Assembly (NCBI GenBank): GCA_017416185.1
Contig: JAFQDF010000016.1
Span: 1 to 56,169 of the forward strand
DNA length: 56,169 nt
From: Clostridia bacterium
Lineage (GTDB): Bacteria > Bacillota > Clostridia > Oscillospirales > CAG-272
Reading direction: 5' to 3'
A program made the position numbers and the translations under genes. Below are positions 8,848 through 17,691 of this stretch, one piece after another; within the stretch, counting starts at the first letter, position 1; the number at the start of each line of letters is the position of its first letter. The notes beneath the pieces were generated by a model. That model did no database searches, was not told the origin of the DNA, and saw nothing but the letters and a program-made list of their open reading frames with translations.

Positions 8848-9953
8848 TATTTTATAAACAGATCCTTATATATTTTTATCATTTCATCGTAGGATACCTT
8901 GTAGGGTGCGTTGACGAAGTTCCTTGCGTTTTTAACTTTTTCACAGAACATAGTTACGGTTTCGTCATCTATCTCCGCGGTAAACTCGGCAAGGCGGGGC
9001 AGATATTCTCCTATTATTTCGGGAGTGGTACCGAGAGCTTCGGCAAAGCCGCAAAGAAGCTTTCTTCCCTCCTCACTCTTCATCTGATACTCTACATATT
9101 TACCGATAAATACCGCACAGGCTCTGCCGTGGGGCAGGTCTGCATAGAAGGTCAGGTTATAACCCATGGGATGTGGAAAGCCTGTTCCCGTGGTGTTTAT
9201 GGCAACACCGCCTGCAAAGGAGGCATACATAAGAGCTTCTCTCATATCCTCGGTTATCTCGCCGCGATCAAGTCCGTCAAAGCAGTTCCAGATATTCTTT
9301 GCACCGTAGAGTGCGAACATACGGGATATATCGGTGGACTTTGGAGACATATAGCTTTCTATACAATGACAGAATGCGTCGAGAGCCGTGGAAAGCGAAT
9401 AGTTGCGGGAAAGCGAAAGCGTATACTTATAGTCAAGAAAAGCATATTTGGCATAGGAATAGGGGGAATTGAAGGTCTGCTTCTTATCCTTGCCATCAAG
9501 GGAAAGTATGGAATAGGGGTTACCCTCGCTTCCCGTACCCGAGGTGGTGGGAACGAGAATTATCGGCACAGAAGGCGAAAGTGCGGGAATATTGAATATT
9601 TCGTCAGGCTCTATATCGGGGTTGGCGATAAAGCCTGCAATAGCCTTTGCCGCATCCATAGGTGAGCCTCCGCCGATGCCTACAACGAAATCACAGCCAA
9701 ACTCTCTTGCTATAACACCGCCGTCATAGCAGGTGCTGAGCAGAGGATTCTCTCTGATCTTATCGTACACGATATACTCTATACCGTTTTCGCAAAGCGC
9801 ATCTATAACGTCATCCAGAGCTCCGCTTTTGATGGCGGAGGATGATCCCGTTACGATCATACAGCTCTTTCCCAGCTTGAAAAGAGCCTTATTCTGTGAA
9901 ATACAGTCCTTGCCCGAAATAACCTTTGCGGGCATATAGAAATTCATATTCAT
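8847..9953 (-). CDS. Iron-containing alcohol dehydrogenase family protein
   Basis: A 368-aa cytoplasmic group III dehydrogenase. Visible features are the nucleotide-binding GGGSPMDAAKAIA near residue 95, the TTSGTGSEGNPYS segment near 135, and metal-binding histidines in AFCHCIESYMS and FPHPMGYNLTFYADLPHG near 265. Family members reduce aldehydes or oxidise alcohols with NAD(P)H and Fe2+ or Zn2+; this one resembles the short butanol/propanediol-type members, but the substrate is not predictable. The start has a CGGAGG site 9 nt upstream. It is the first gene of an operon with the MATE transporter, suggesting a small stress or solvent/aldehyde detoxification unit (inference). Confidence 0.9.
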   Translation of the reverse strand: MNMNFYMPAKVISGKDCISQNKALFKLGKSCMIVTGSSSAIKSGALDDVIDALCENGIEYIVYDKIRENPLLSTCYDGGVIAREFGCDFVVGIGGGSPMDAAKAIAGFIANPDIEPDEIFNIPALSPSVPIILVPTTSGTGSEGNPYSILSLDGKDKKQTFNSPYSYAKYAFLDYKYTLSLSRNYSLSTALDAFCHCIESYMSPKSTDISRMFALYGAKNIWNCFDGLDRGEITEDMREALMYASFAGGVAINTTGTGFPHPMGYNLTFYADLPHGRACAVFIGKYVEYQMKSEEGRKLLCGFAEALGTTPEIIGEYLPRLAEFTAEIDDETVTMFCEKVKNARNFVNAPYKVSYDEMIKIYKDLFIK

Positions 9954-9982
9954 AGCTTACCTCCGAAAAGAGTTATACATAG

Positions 9983-10011
9983 ATTATAGCATTGTGAGAA
10001 AATATTGTCAA
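9983..10011 (-). promoter_or_regulatory. Promoter of the alcohol dehydrogenase-MATE operon
   Basis: Minus strand: consensus TTGACA (10011-10006), 17 bp, consensus TATAAT (9988-9983). The -35 box directly abuts the T-run of a palindromic repeat element. Confidence 0.88.
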
Positions 10012-10099
10012 CAAAAAAGCGGCGAGTCGCCGCACCCATACTGCGCCCGTTTACGCAGTAATTCGAACCACACCGCAATAGAGAAAATTCCTATATATC
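10012..10099 (-). repeat. GGGTG-palindrome repeat element, copy A
   Basis: Read on the minus strand it starts TATATAGGAATTTTC, contains TTGCGGTGTGG, a variable inner hairpin (ACTGCG / CGCAGT), then GCGCAGTATGGGTG and a 15-bp palindrome (arms GCGGCGA / TCGCCGC) followed by TTTTTT. The same order with a different palindrome occurs at 51079-51165. The end looks like an intrinsic terminator. Confidence 0.75.
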
Positions 10100-10102
10100 A
10101 AA

Positions 10103-10126
10103 AAACGCAGACCGTAGTCTGCGTTT
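10103..10126 (-). terminator. Terminator of the 10136-10636 lipoprotein gene
   Basis: Stem AAACGCAGAC / GTCTGCGTTT with 4-nt loop, followed on the minus strand by TTTTTT. Located 10 bp past the stop codon. Confidence 0.88.
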
Positions 10127-10135
10127 CAGTACGTA

Positions 10136-10636
10136 TTACTTTTTCTTGAATACCAACTTTATGCCGCTTTCATCGACAACAAGATCGCCGTCTTCATATT
10201 CAAATTCCAGCTCATCACCGCCGTCGTTGATAAGAGTTACCTTGTCATCGTCAAGCTCGTATTCACCGGTCTCCTCAAACTCGTCGCCCATACCCTCCAT
10301 CAATTCGTCGATGGAATCGGTAATTTCATCGTTATCAATGGCTTCTACCATTTCCTCGAAATATTTTTCAAGGGATTTTTCGTCAACGCTCATTGTAACC
10401 TCACCGTCACCGTCGAACTCAAGTTCTATCTTGATCTCGGAATCAATGTCGTTAAGGTCAACACCGTACAATTCTTCAAACATATCGGCGCTGTCACCCA
10501 TTGCATCGGCAAGACCGAATTCAGCTACCCACGTGCCCTTTAAATATTTGTCGTTAAGAGACTTAGGAGCACCGCAGGATGCAAAAGCGGCAACAGTCAG
10601 AAGTGCGCAAAGCACAAGTGCAAATAATTTTTTCAT
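10136..10636 (-). CDS. Small acidic lipoprotein, function unknown
   Basis: 166 aa. MKKLFALVLCALLTVAAFASC is a clear lipoprotein signal with lipobox AFASC (Cys 21). The mature protein is very acidic (many DD/EE/DE stretches) and contains the start of a lipocalin-like or DUF-type beta barrel pattern, LKGTWVAEFG near residue 35 and LVVDESGIKLVFKKK at the end, as seen in many small clostridial lipoproteins that fold as short beta barrels. No catalytic motif. Ribosome site AAGGAG about 8 nt upstream. It has its own promoter and terminator, so it appears to be a single-gene unit. Confidence 0.8.
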   Translation of the reverse strand: MKKLFALVLCALLTVAAFASCGAPKSLNDKYLKGTWVAEFGLADAMGDSADMFEELYGVDLNDIDSEIKIELEFDGDGEVTMSVDEKSLEKYFEEMVEAIDNDEITDSIDELMEGMGDEFEETGEYELDDDKVTLINDGGDELEFEYEDGDLVVDESGIKLVFKKK

Positions 10637-10665
10637 AATGTATCTCCTTTTAATAGATTTGTCTA

Positions 10666-10694
10666 ATTATACCATCTATTCACGATTCAGTCAA
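10666..10694 (-). promoter_or_regulatory. Promoter of the acidic lipoprotein gene
   Basis: Minus strand: TTGACT (10694-10689), 17 bp, TATAAT (10671-10666). Confidence 0.82.
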
Positions 10695-10751
10695 TAGTTT
10701 TTAATATTTTTGTAATTTTTGTGCTTACCCGGTCAACCGGGGTATACACCG

Positions 10752-10782
10752 AAAAAATATAACCACCCTTTAACGGGTGGTT
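10752..10782 (-). terminator. Terminator of the 10799-12541 gene
   Basis: Minus strand: 8-bp GC-rich stem AACCACCC / GGGTGGTT, followed by ATATTTTTTC. Located 16 bp past the stop at 10799. Confidence 0.88.
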
Positions 10783-10798
10783 ATGATTACGTTCTATA

Positions 10799-12541
10799 TT
10801 ACGCTTCTTCTGTTGAGGTATCGTAGGTTACCTTGTACCATGCAACGTATCTTGCAAACGCGGAATTTGTAAACTTGTTGTTCAGGGCAGCTGCAACAGC
10901 TTTGTTTGCGGCGAATTCCTGACCGAGAGTGTTCATATATGCAATAAGTGCATCGCCTGTTCCGGTGAATGCAGCAAGCTTTGCCTCTGCATCGTCCGAG
11001 GCCTTGATGACCTCTGCCATGATCTCCTCACCTGTCATCTCAAACTCAGACATGGTGTCCTCATCCTCAAACATAACGTCGGTGGTTATGGGCGAGAAGG
11101 AGAGGTAGGGACTGCCTACAGCCTCAAGGTTCTGCTGCTTACCGAGAGCCCACTTGTCAGCGGAAAGGGTAAGCTCCTCCCTTGTCATATCTGTATTCTG
11201 ATATGCAAGGAACATATTGCCGGCATACTCGGGGTTCATCTGATATTCGTCACTGATAACGGTTACGATATCATTCTCCTCGTCGTAGGTGTAATGCTCA
11301 TCGGGTACACCGTAGCGAAGAATGTTTGCAAGCTCAGAGTCCGTCTGCATATAATTGATGATCTGCATACATCTCTTAAGGCTCTGAGTGTAAGAGCTTA
11401 CTGCATATACAGAGCTGAATACGTTCTCGTTGGTAGCGGTAGGATACTTGTATACCGATACGTAGTAATCCTCACCGTAAAGCTCGGGTATGGCAGCACT
11501 TCCCTTGGCAAATATGCAGGCTGCGTCGGGAGTTTCGGTAAGCTCGCCGTCAACCATAGTACCTGCCGCCTTGAGAGTTCTTATCATACTGTATTCCTTC
11601 TGGAAGGAGGTGTTGGTAAGAAGGTTACGGGGCATTGCATTGTTGCTCTGTGCGGGATTGTAGCCTACGTGAGAACCGAAAAAGGAGTCCTCACCGGTCA
11701 TAGATATAGCGAGAGGTGCTACACCGTAGGTATCAAGCACGGGGGTAACACCCTCACCCTTGACATCGTTGATGTAAGTCTCAAGTCTGGAAAGAGTGGT
11801 CAACGCAGAAGGATCATAGTTGTACTTGTCAACCAGGTCCTTGCGGAGCAATATGTACTCATAGTCACCGATAAGCTTGTTGTTGGGAATACCAAAGGTT
11901 CCCTCCACGGTAGCTACGGAATTCATAAGAGTAGGATTAATGTACTTTTTGATAAGAGCAGCACTGCTCAGAAGCTCGCTATCCATAGCCTGGATACTGC
12001 CGTTGTCGATATAGTTGTTATAATCGTCAAGAGAGTTTACAAGGAAAATATCTACCTGTGTTCCGTTTTCTGCAGGATAGCTTATCTTCTCCTCGTTGAT
12101 AACGACACGGTGCTTTGTCTCGCCGTTTTCGTCGGTCTCAACCTCTCTCTTGGTGGTAGCAAGAGTTTCCTTGGGTGTTGTAAGAGCCGCGGTTACGGTC
12201 TCGCCGTTTTCGTCGGTTTCAACCTCAGGCTCGGTATAGTTCTTCTCAGCTATGGCAAGGTCGTTTTCTACCTGAGCCTTGTATTCCTCAGCTGTGAAAA
12301 GTCTGAGAATGATATGTGTATTGAACTCATACTCTGTTATTCTGTTGATCTCGTCCTCAACAGCCTGTCTCGCCTCGTCGGTGGTGGCTTCCTCTGTTAT
12401 GGAATATAAGGTAAGCGTTACGGGAACAGGTCCGTTCTGAACAAGATCCAGACTGCTTTCTTCATCCTTACAGCCTATAAACATAAAGGTGGGAAGAACA
12501 AGCAGAACCGCAAGTATAAATCCGAGAATTCTTTTCTTCAT
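10799..12541 (-). CDS. Extracellular solute-binding-like lipoprotein without adjacent transporter
   Basis: A 580-aa lipoprotein: MKKRILGF, a hydrophobic core, then lipobox MFIGC (Cys near 24). The mature part begins VTLTLYSITEEATTDEARQAVEDEINRI, typical of large ABC-transporter sugar/peptide substrate-binding lipoproteins in Clostridia (type 1 bilobal fold). Residues about 110-160 carry an insertion with two near-identical segments (VETDENGET appears twice), suggesting a local duplication. No permease or ATPase gene is next to it, so it is an orphan binding protein if the assignment holds. Its start has a G-rich ribosome site (AGGGGG), and it has its own promoter and terminator. Confidence 0.75.
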   Translation of the reverse strand: MKKRILGFILAVLLVLPTFMFIGCKDEESSLDLVQNGPVPVTLTLYSITEEATTDEARQAVEDEINRITEYEFNTHIILRLFTAEEYKAQVENDLAIAEKNYTEPEVETDENGETVTAALTTPKETLATTKREVETDENGETKHRVVINEEKISYPAENGTQVDIFLVNSLDDYNNYIDNGSIQAMDSELLSSAALIKKYINPTLMNSVATVEGTFGIPNNKLIGDYEYILLRKDLVDKYNYDPSALTTLSRLETYINDVKGEGVTPVLDTYGVAPLAISMTGEDSFFGSHVGYNPAQSNNAMPRNLLTNTSFQKEYSMIRTLKAAGTMVDGELTETPDAACIFAKGSAAIPELYGEDYYVSVYKYPTATNENVFSSVYAVSSYTQSLKRCMQIINYMQTDSELANILRYGVPDEHYTYDEENDIVTVISDEYQMNPEYAGNMFLAYQNTDMTREELTLSADKWALGKQQNLEAVGSPYLSFSPITTDVMFEDEDTMSEFEMTGEEIMAEVIKASDDAEAKLAAFTGTGDALIAYMNTLGQEFAANKAVAAALNNKFTNSAFARYVAWYKVTYDTSTEEA

Positions 12542-12578
12542 GGTTAACCCCCTACAAATGTAGAAATATACTTAATTT

Positions 12579-12607
12579 AGTTTACTATATTTTGTCTGAT
12601 AAGTCAA
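12579..12607 (-). promoter_or_regulatory. Promoter of the solute-binding lipoprotein gene
   Basis: Minus strand: TTGACT (12607-12602), 17 bp, TAAACT (12584-12579). It begins 22 bp past the rpoD stop; no clear terminator separates rpoD from it. Confidence 0.7.
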
Positions 12608-12628
12608 GGTGTAAATGTAAATTATCTG

Positions 12629-13876
12629 TCAATCCATAAAGCCCTGTAAACGCTTTGAACGACTGGGATGGCGGAGCTTACGCAATGCCTTTGCCTCGAT
12701 CTGTCTGATACGCTCACGGGTAATGTTGAATTCCTTGCCTACCTCTTCAAGAGTTCTGGGTCTGCCGTCCTCAAGACCGAAGCGGAGCTTGAGCACCTGC
12801 TCCTCACGGTTTGAAAGGGTGTGGAGCACCTCGTTGAGCTGTTCACGCAGCAATGTGTAAGCCGCTGCCTCTGCAGGTGCGGGAGAATCCTGATCCTCGA
12901 TAAAGTCTCCGAGATGGCTGTCCTCCTCCTCACCTATAGGTGTTTCAAGAGAAACGGGATCCTGGGCTATCTTCATAACATCACGGACCTTGTCGGGGGT
13001 CACGCCCATTACCTCTGCGATCTCTTCAGCTGTTGCCTCACGGCCGTGTTCCTGAAGAAGCTGACGCTGGATACGGGTAACCTTGTGGATAGTCTCAACC
13101 ATATGAACGGGTATACGGATGGTTCTTGCCTGATCTGCAATAGAACGGGTAATCGCCTGTCTTATCCACCAAGTGGCATAGGTGGAGAACTTATAGCCCT
13201 TACGGTAGTCAAACTTCTCTACCGCCTTCATAAGACCGAGATTTCCCTCCTGAATAAGGTCAAGGAAGAACATTCCCTTACCCACGTATCTCTTGGCAAT
13301 GCTTACAACAAGACGAAGGTTTGCTTCAACCAGCTCTGTCTTTGCCATTGCATCTCCCTCGCTCATACGCTTTGCAAGCTCCAGCTCTCTTTCCGTCTCA
13401 AGCAGGGGAACCTTACCGATCTCCTTTAAGTACATACGAACCGGGTCGTCTATAGCAAGACCGTCCTGAGCAAGCATCTGCTCCATATCCTCAGCACTCT
13501 CGTATCTCTCGACCTCGTTTTCGATCTCCTCGAACTCAGAGGAATCCATATAGCCCTTGATCTCAATACCTGCAGCTTCAAACTGCTCGTAGATCTTCTC
13601 GATCTGCTCGATATCAAGGTCACACTCGGCAATAGCCTCCATGATCTCGTTATTGGTAACGGTGCCCTTTTCCTTTGACTTTTCAAAAAGCTCGTTGATA
13701 TCCATGGGCTTGTCCGACTTTGCCTCTGCCTTTCCGTCGGGATCCGCCTTTTTCTTTGATGCTCTCTTCTTTGCGGGAGCCTTCTTCTTTGGAGCCTCCT
13801 CATCTGTAGCAACAGTATCGGTCACTACCTCCTCTACTGCCTCTTCAACCAAGGTTTCCTTTTTCTTTGCTGCCAT
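12629..13876 (-). CDS. rpoD: Primary RNA polymerase sigma factor RpoD (SigA)
   Basis: 415 aa. After a Lys/Ala-rich N-terminal tail (about residues 1-55) come region 1.1, region 1.2 ([17 protein letters not shown]), regions 2.1-2.4 including [19 protein letters not shown], region 3, and region 4 with [20 protein letters not shown], the -35-reading helix-turn-helix. This full set, including 1.1, marks the housekeeping sigma factor that directs RNA polymerase to TTGACA-TATAAT promoters like those found throughout this window. It follows dnaG by 24 bp with AGGCTAAA-type spacing, in the classic dnaG-rpoD order. The N-terminal basic extension before region 1.1 is longer than in Bacillus. Confidence 0.97.
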   Translation of the reverse strand: MAAKKKETLVEEAVEEVVTDTVATDEEAPKKKAPAKKRASKKKADPDGKAEAKSDKPMDINELFEKSKEKGTVTNNEIMEAIAECDLDIEQIEKIYEQFEAAGIEIKGYMDSSEFEEIENEVERYESAEDMEQMLAQDGLAIDDPVRMYLKEIGKVPLLETERELELAKRMSEGDAMAKTELVEANLRLVVSIAKRYVGKGMFFLDLIQEGNLGLMKAVEKFDYRKGYKFSTYATWWIRQAITRSIADQARTIRIPVHMVETIHKVTRIQRQLLQEHGREATAEEIAEVMGVTPDKVRDVMKIAQDPVSLETPIGEEEDSHLGDFIEDQDSPAPAEAAAYTLLREQLNEVLHTLSNREEQVLKLRFGLEDGRPRTLEEVGKEFNITRERIRQIEAKALRKLRHPSRSKRLQGFMD

Positions 13877-13900
13877 TTTTTAGCCTCCGTCTATATGTAT

Positions 13901-15622
13901 TTATTGTTTACTTCTTTTGGCTTTGATAATGTCCTCAAGAGACATATCTGCCTTTTTTGCCGCCTGCTTCAGTGCGGCAATACTGTCGGAAAACACTCCG
14001 TCCGTATTTGAAAGCCCCTCACGGGCTATCTGCATTTTAATGATCCGTGCCATCTCTGCCTCGGAAAAATCCGAATTCAGCATTCCGAGCTCAAAATCGT
14101 CTCCCGCCGCCATAACCGCATTGAAAACTCTCCTTGAGAACTCTGAAACAAAATTCTCACTTTGCAGTTCAAAGCTTCCCTTCCTTATCCTTACCGAATA
14201 TTCGGGATATTTAAGCAGTATTCCGAGAATGACCTCCTCGGCTGCCGCTGCCTTGAGATTCTTTATCTTATCGGGATTGACACGGTCGCCGTAGCCTTGA
14301 GCAGACTGAATAAGCTTCTGCTTTTCTTCCTTTGCGTTTGACCTTTTGCGGCGGCTGATCTTATTCTCTACGTCTCTTTTCAGACTATCGGGGGAAATGC
14401 TCAATCTTTCCGATGCTTTTTTGATATATATATCCCTTTCAACACTGGAGTAAACACGGGATATCTCCTCAGCTGCCTCATCCGACGCCTTTATTCGCCC
14501 CTCCGCGGTTTCGGGGTCATGCTTTTTCAGTATCGATTCAAATTTATAGTCAAACTGTGTATAGCTTGAATCTATGACCTTCTGAAACGCCAGCTTTCCG
14601 AATTTCTGTATATATTCGTCAGGGTCCTTTGCTCCGTTCATACGAAGTATCCTGGTCTCAAGCCCCGCTTCACCCAGAAGGGTAAACGCCTTGTTTGCCG
14701 CCCTCTGTCCCGCCTCATCCGAGTCATAGGAGATAAGCACGGTCTTGGTGTATTTCTTCATCAGCCTCGCCTGATCCGGGGTGAGGGCCGTGCCGAGGGT
14801 CGCCACAGCATTCTGAAAGCCTGCGGCGTGAAGAGCTATAACGTCCATATAGCCCTCGCAGAGTATCATCTGCTCGGAGCAATAATTCTTTGCATAATTG
14901 AGAGCAAAGAGGTTTCTGCTTTTTTTGAAGGCGGGGGTATCCGAGGTATTGAGATATTTAGGCTTTGAATCATCCATTACTCTGCCGCCGAAGGCTATTA
15001 CCTCTCCCGCCGTGTTTATGATGGGAAATATTACTCTGTTTCTGAAATAATCGTATGCTCTGCCCGTTTTCTGGCTCTTACCTGCAAGGAAGCCTGTCTG
15101 AAGCTCCTCGTCGCTATAGCCTAATTTATGCATATGATCGGTCAGTGCTCCGAAGCCGGGCGGTGCAAAGCCCAGACCGAAATGCTTTATAACCGAGCCT
15201 GAAAGCCCTCTGCGGCTAAGATACCCAAGGGCTATCTTATCGTTTTTTAACTGAGAGTGGAAAAACTTTGCCGCCTCGCGGTTCATCTCCAGCACTCGGG
15301 TACGGCGCATTCCGGTTTCCGCCTCGTAGCCGTCGGTAGGTATTGTTATTCCCGCCCTCTTTGCAAGAAACTCAAGAGCACCTACGTAATCGAGATTTTC
15401 CACCTTCATAATAAAGGTTATAACGTCTCCTCCCGCTCCGCAGCCGAAGCAATAGAAGCTGTCGGTACCCTTAAAAACGGTAAATGACGGTGTCTTTTCA
15501 CTGTGGAAGGGACAAAGTCCGTTGGCATTGCTGCCTGCTCTTTTCAACGCAACATACTGGGAGATAACGTCCTCGATATCGTTACGTCTTTTTATTTCTT
15601 CAATTATTTCTTTTGATATCAA
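13901..15622 (-). CDS. dnaG: DNA primase DnaG
   Basis: 573 aa. The N-terminal CHC2 zinc domain is visible (CPFHSEKTPSF then FYCFGCGAGGD, residues about 37-65), followed by the catalytic core and a TOPRIM domain with CEGYMDVIALHAAG and VLISYDSDEAGQ (acidic metal ligands) around 255-320. The C-terminal helical part would bind the DnaB helicase. It makes RNA primers for replication. Translation most likely starts at TTG (15622-15620), 5 nt after an AGGAGG site; no ATG in frame fits as well. It sits between dgt and rpoD in the same direction, separated from dgt by a 116-bp repeat element that may affect readthrough. Confidence 0.96.
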   Translation of the reverse strand: MISKEIIEEIKRRNDIEDVISQYVALKRAGSNANGLCPFHSEKTPSFTVFKGTDSFYCFGCGAGGDVITFIMKVENLDYVGALEFLAKRAGITIPTDGYEAETGMRRTRVLEMNREAAKFFHSQLKNDKIALGYLSRRGLSGSVIKHFGLGFAPPGFGALTDHMHKLGYSDEELQTGFLAGKSQKTGRAYDYFRNRVIFPIINTAGEVIAFGGRVMDDSKPKYLNTSDTPAFKKSRNLFALNYAKNYCSEQMILCEGYMDVIALHAAGFQNAVATLGTALTPDQARLMKKYTKTVLISYDSDEAGQRAANKAFTLLGEAGLETRILRMNGAKDPDEYIQKFGKLAFQKVIDSSYTQFDYKFESILKKHDPETAEGRIKASDEAAEEISRVYSSVERDIYIKKASERLSISPDSLKRDVENKISRRKRSNAKEEKQKLIQSAQGYGDRVNPDKIKNLKAAAAEEVILGILLKYPEYSVRIRKGSFELQSENFVSEFSRRVFNAVMAAGDDFELGMLNSDFSEAEMARIIKMQIAREGLSNTDGVFSDSIAALKQAAKKADMSLEDIIKAKRSKQ

Positions 15623-15636
15623 AGCTACCTCCTGTA

Positions 15637-15752
15637 AAAATGTATAATGTGTATAATTAATGAGGATTTTTGTCCTTTAAAGGACAAAAATCTTCCTTAA
15701 CTCTTCACTTTTCTCTCTTCACTTTTCACTGCGGTTTTCAAAAGAAAACCGC
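15637..15752. repeat. Composite repeat: heptads, GGAG hairpin, heptads, GCGG palindrome
   Basis: From left: heptads of ATGTATA type (15638-15659), then GAGG leading into a perfect 28-bp palindrome (arm GATTTTTGTCCTTT, 15665-15692) and TTCCTTAA, then heptads of CACTTTT/CTCTCTT type (15699-15730), then GCGGTTTTC AAAA GAAAACCGC (15731-15752). The same parts in the opposite orientation form the element at 48479-48593, with different heptad and stem sequences. Confidence 0.85.
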
Positions 15753-15753
15753 C

Positions 15754-16746
15754 TTATCCTCCCCAACTGTCGGGCACAAAAATTTCATTAAATTTAGCCA
15801 CCGCATATCTGTCGGTCATGCCCGAGATATAGTCGCATACCGCTCTGGGTATACCCTCCCACTCTGCGGTGGGCAGATATTCGGTAGGCAGCTTTTCGGG
15901 ACGGCGGCAGAAATAGTCAAACATCATATGGAGCATCTCCTCAGCCTTGCCCTCCTCCCCCTTAGCCTTTGGGTTTTTATAAACAAGCTCAAAAAGAAGC
16001 TCGCGAAGCTCCATAGTCGCCTTATGTATGTGAGGCTCCATCTCTACCATTGCCTTTCCCGAGCTTTCACGGATAATGCTTGAAACCATAGTGTTGATAC
16101 GGTCGCTGTGGGTATATCCGAGAACAGAAAGAATACTGTCGGGGATGTCTCTTTCGTCAAGCACGCCTGCACGGCAGGCGTCGTCTATATCGTGGTTTAT
16201 ATAGGCTATACGGTCGGAATACTGTACTACCCTTCCCTCTAAGGTGGAGGGCTTACATTTCCAGACGTGGTTCAGAATTCCGTCACGGGTCTCATGAGTA
16301 AGATTGAGCTTTTCAAGCTTGTCCGCAACGCGAAGACTCTGAGCATTATGAGAAAAGCTCTTGTCATAGCATCTTGCAAGCACCCTCTCTCCCGCGTGTC
16401 CGAATGGGGTGTGGCCCAGATCGTGTCCTAAACCTATTGCCTCGCAGAGATCCTCATTGAGACTGAGACTTCTTGCGATGGTACGGGCGATCTGAGTTAC
16501 CTCGAGGGTATGGGTCAGTCGGGTGCGGTAATGATCAGCCTCGGGCGACAAAAAGACCTGTGTTTTGTACATAAGACGGCGAAACGCCTTAGAATGAGTT
16601 ATACGGTCACGGTCACGCTGAAACTCGGTCCTGAGCGTACAGGGTTCTATATATTCAGGTCTGCCGCGGCTGTCAGCAGAGTGTACGGCATAGGGTGCAA
16701 GGGACGTCTTCTCTCTCTCACATAAAAGTTCCCTGATCGTCTTCAT
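15754..16746 (-). CDS. dgt: dGTP triphosphohydrolase-like HD-domain phosphohydrolase
   Basis: 330 aa. The HD-domain metal site is clear: RLTHTLEVTQIARTIA supplies the first His and GLGHDLGHTPFGHAGE supplies the His-Asp pair and following histidines (residues about 75-120). The family hydrolyses dGTP or other dNTPs to the nucleoside and tripolyphosphate, controlling dNTP pools. The length and the upstream position next to dnaG and rpoD match the usual clostridial arrangement. The ATG at 16746 lies 11 nt after a GGAGG that is inside the end of the preceding small gene; the two overlap by 29 bp. The stop codon is 2 bp from a strong palindrome of the neighbouring repeat element. Confidence 0.92.
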   Translation of the reverse strand: MKTIRELLCEREKTSLAPYAVHSADSRGRPEYIEPCTLRTEFQRDRDRITHSKAFRRLMYKTQVFLSPEADHYRTRLTHTLEVTQIARTIARSLSLNEDLCEAIGLGHDLGHTPFGHAGERVLARCYDKSFSHNAQSLRVADKLEKLNLTHETRDGILNHVWKCKPSTLEGRVVQYSDRIAYINHDIDDACRAGVLDERDIPDSILSVLGYTHSDRINTMVSSIIRESSGKAMVEMEPHIHKATMELRELLFELVYKNPKAKGEEGKAEEMLHMMFDYFCRRPEKLPTEYLPTAEWEGIPRAVCDYISGMTDRYAVAKFNEIFVPDSWGG

Positions 16747-16957
16747 CCTCGGGCATACCTCCGTTCTTTAACACCTTGACTACCTCAAACTCCTCGGGCA
16801 TAAAAACACCCTCTTCACCGAAATCATCTGTGATGCGGAGCATTCCGTATTCCAGATCACGGGTGGCGAAATAAGCCTTGTCCCGCTGAAATCTTACGCT
16901 GTAATAGTCGCCTGTATATTTTACTTTAAGATAATCATAATCGTTGTTGTATTCCAT
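16718..16957 (-). CDS. Small conserved-looking protein of unknown function
   Basis: 79 aa from the ATG at 16957 (MEYNNDYDYLKVKYTGDYY). An in-frame GTG at 17035 that overlaps the YigZ stop would add 26 hydrophobic residues (MIFSIYNEKIDF...), but neither start has a strong ribosome site, so the start is uncertain. The sequence is acidic and rich in aromatic residues, with a compact beta pattern (GDYYSVRFQRDKAYFATRD) and a Gly/Asp-rich acidic tail. No family recognised. It is co-directional and tightly packed between yigZ and dgt, and its end overlaps dgt by 29 bp, which supports it being a real translated gene. Confidence 0.65.
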   Translation of the reverse strand: MEYNNDYDYLKVKYTGDYYSVRFQRDKAYFATRDLEYGMLRITDDFGEEGVFMPEEFEVVKVLKNGGMPEDEDDQGTFM

Positions 16958-17031
16958 AACATTTATAATATACGCAAAAAAAGCAAAATAACCTTTTAAA
17001 AAATCAATTTTTTCATTATAAATCGAAAAAA

Positions 17032-17691
17032 TCACAAATAATCGAATCTTCTACCGGTTTTGGTCGGTTCTATGCGTCCCTGAGTCATCTCGGACAGCCT
17101 TTGTGCATATTCGTCGAACCTTGTTTCCTTGATGGCAAGCTTCAGGCGCACCGAATCGGCAAACTCGGAGTTATCAACGATAATACCGTACGCGGGAAAA
17201 TCATACTGGAGCTTTTGATAATCCGAATAGCTTACCGACATACAAAATTCGGTATACTGCTCGTAGGTAACGATACGAGCCTCGTCTACCGCTAACTTTG
17301 CCGCCGCGGAATAAGCACGGACAAGTCCGCCTGCACCCAGAAGTATTCCGCCGAAATATCGGGTAACGACTATGACCGCATCGGTAAAGCCGCTTTTGCG
17401 TATAACGTCAAGCACGGGAATGCCCGCAGTACCCTGAGGCTCGTTATCGTCAGAATAGCGCTGGATATTGTTCTCCTTCGTCATATAAGCGTAGACGTTG
17501 TGCGTCGCCTGAGAATGCTCTGCTCTTATCTTATTTATAAAGGCTATTGCATCCGCCTCGGTGGTAACGTGAGCGGCGTGTCCGATAAAACGGGACTTGC
17601 GCTCGATAAGTTCGGCGTGCGCCTCCCCTGCAAGGGTGGTATATAAAACCTTTTCAGCCTCAGCGGGTGTGTTATTCTTCTGTTTCTTCAT
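17032..17691 (-). CDS. YigZ/IMPACT family protein (UPF0029)
   Basis: 219 aa starting at the ATG at 17691, which has AAGGAG upstream and overlaps the hflX end by 20 bp. The N-terminal domain carries the family signature: ERKSRFIGHAA, then FINKIRAEHSQATHNVYAY, DDNEPQGTAGIPVL and VTRYFGGILLGAGGLVRAYS. The C-terminal ferredoxin-like domain follows (about 140-219). Members are related to the regulator IMPACT and to the RNA/ribosome-associated YigZ; their bacterial function is not settled. Its position between hflX and dgt suggests a housekeeping role. Confidence 0.92.
   Translation of the reverse strand: MKKQKNNTPAEAEKVLYTTLAGEAHAELIERKSRFIGHAAHVTTEADAIAFINKIRAEHSQATHNVYAYMTKENNIQRYSDDNEPQGTAGIPVLDVIRKSGFTDAVIVVTRYFGGILLGAGGLVRAYSAAAKLAVDEARIVTYEQYTEFCMSVSYSDYQKLQYDFPAYGIIVDNSEFADSVRLKLAIKETRFDEYAQRLSEMTQGRIEPTKTGRRFDYL

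Noticed and set aside
10799..12541. Complete ABC transporter operon
   Set aside because: The neighbouring genes are rpoD and an unrelated lipoprotein; no permease or ATPase is next to the binding protein.
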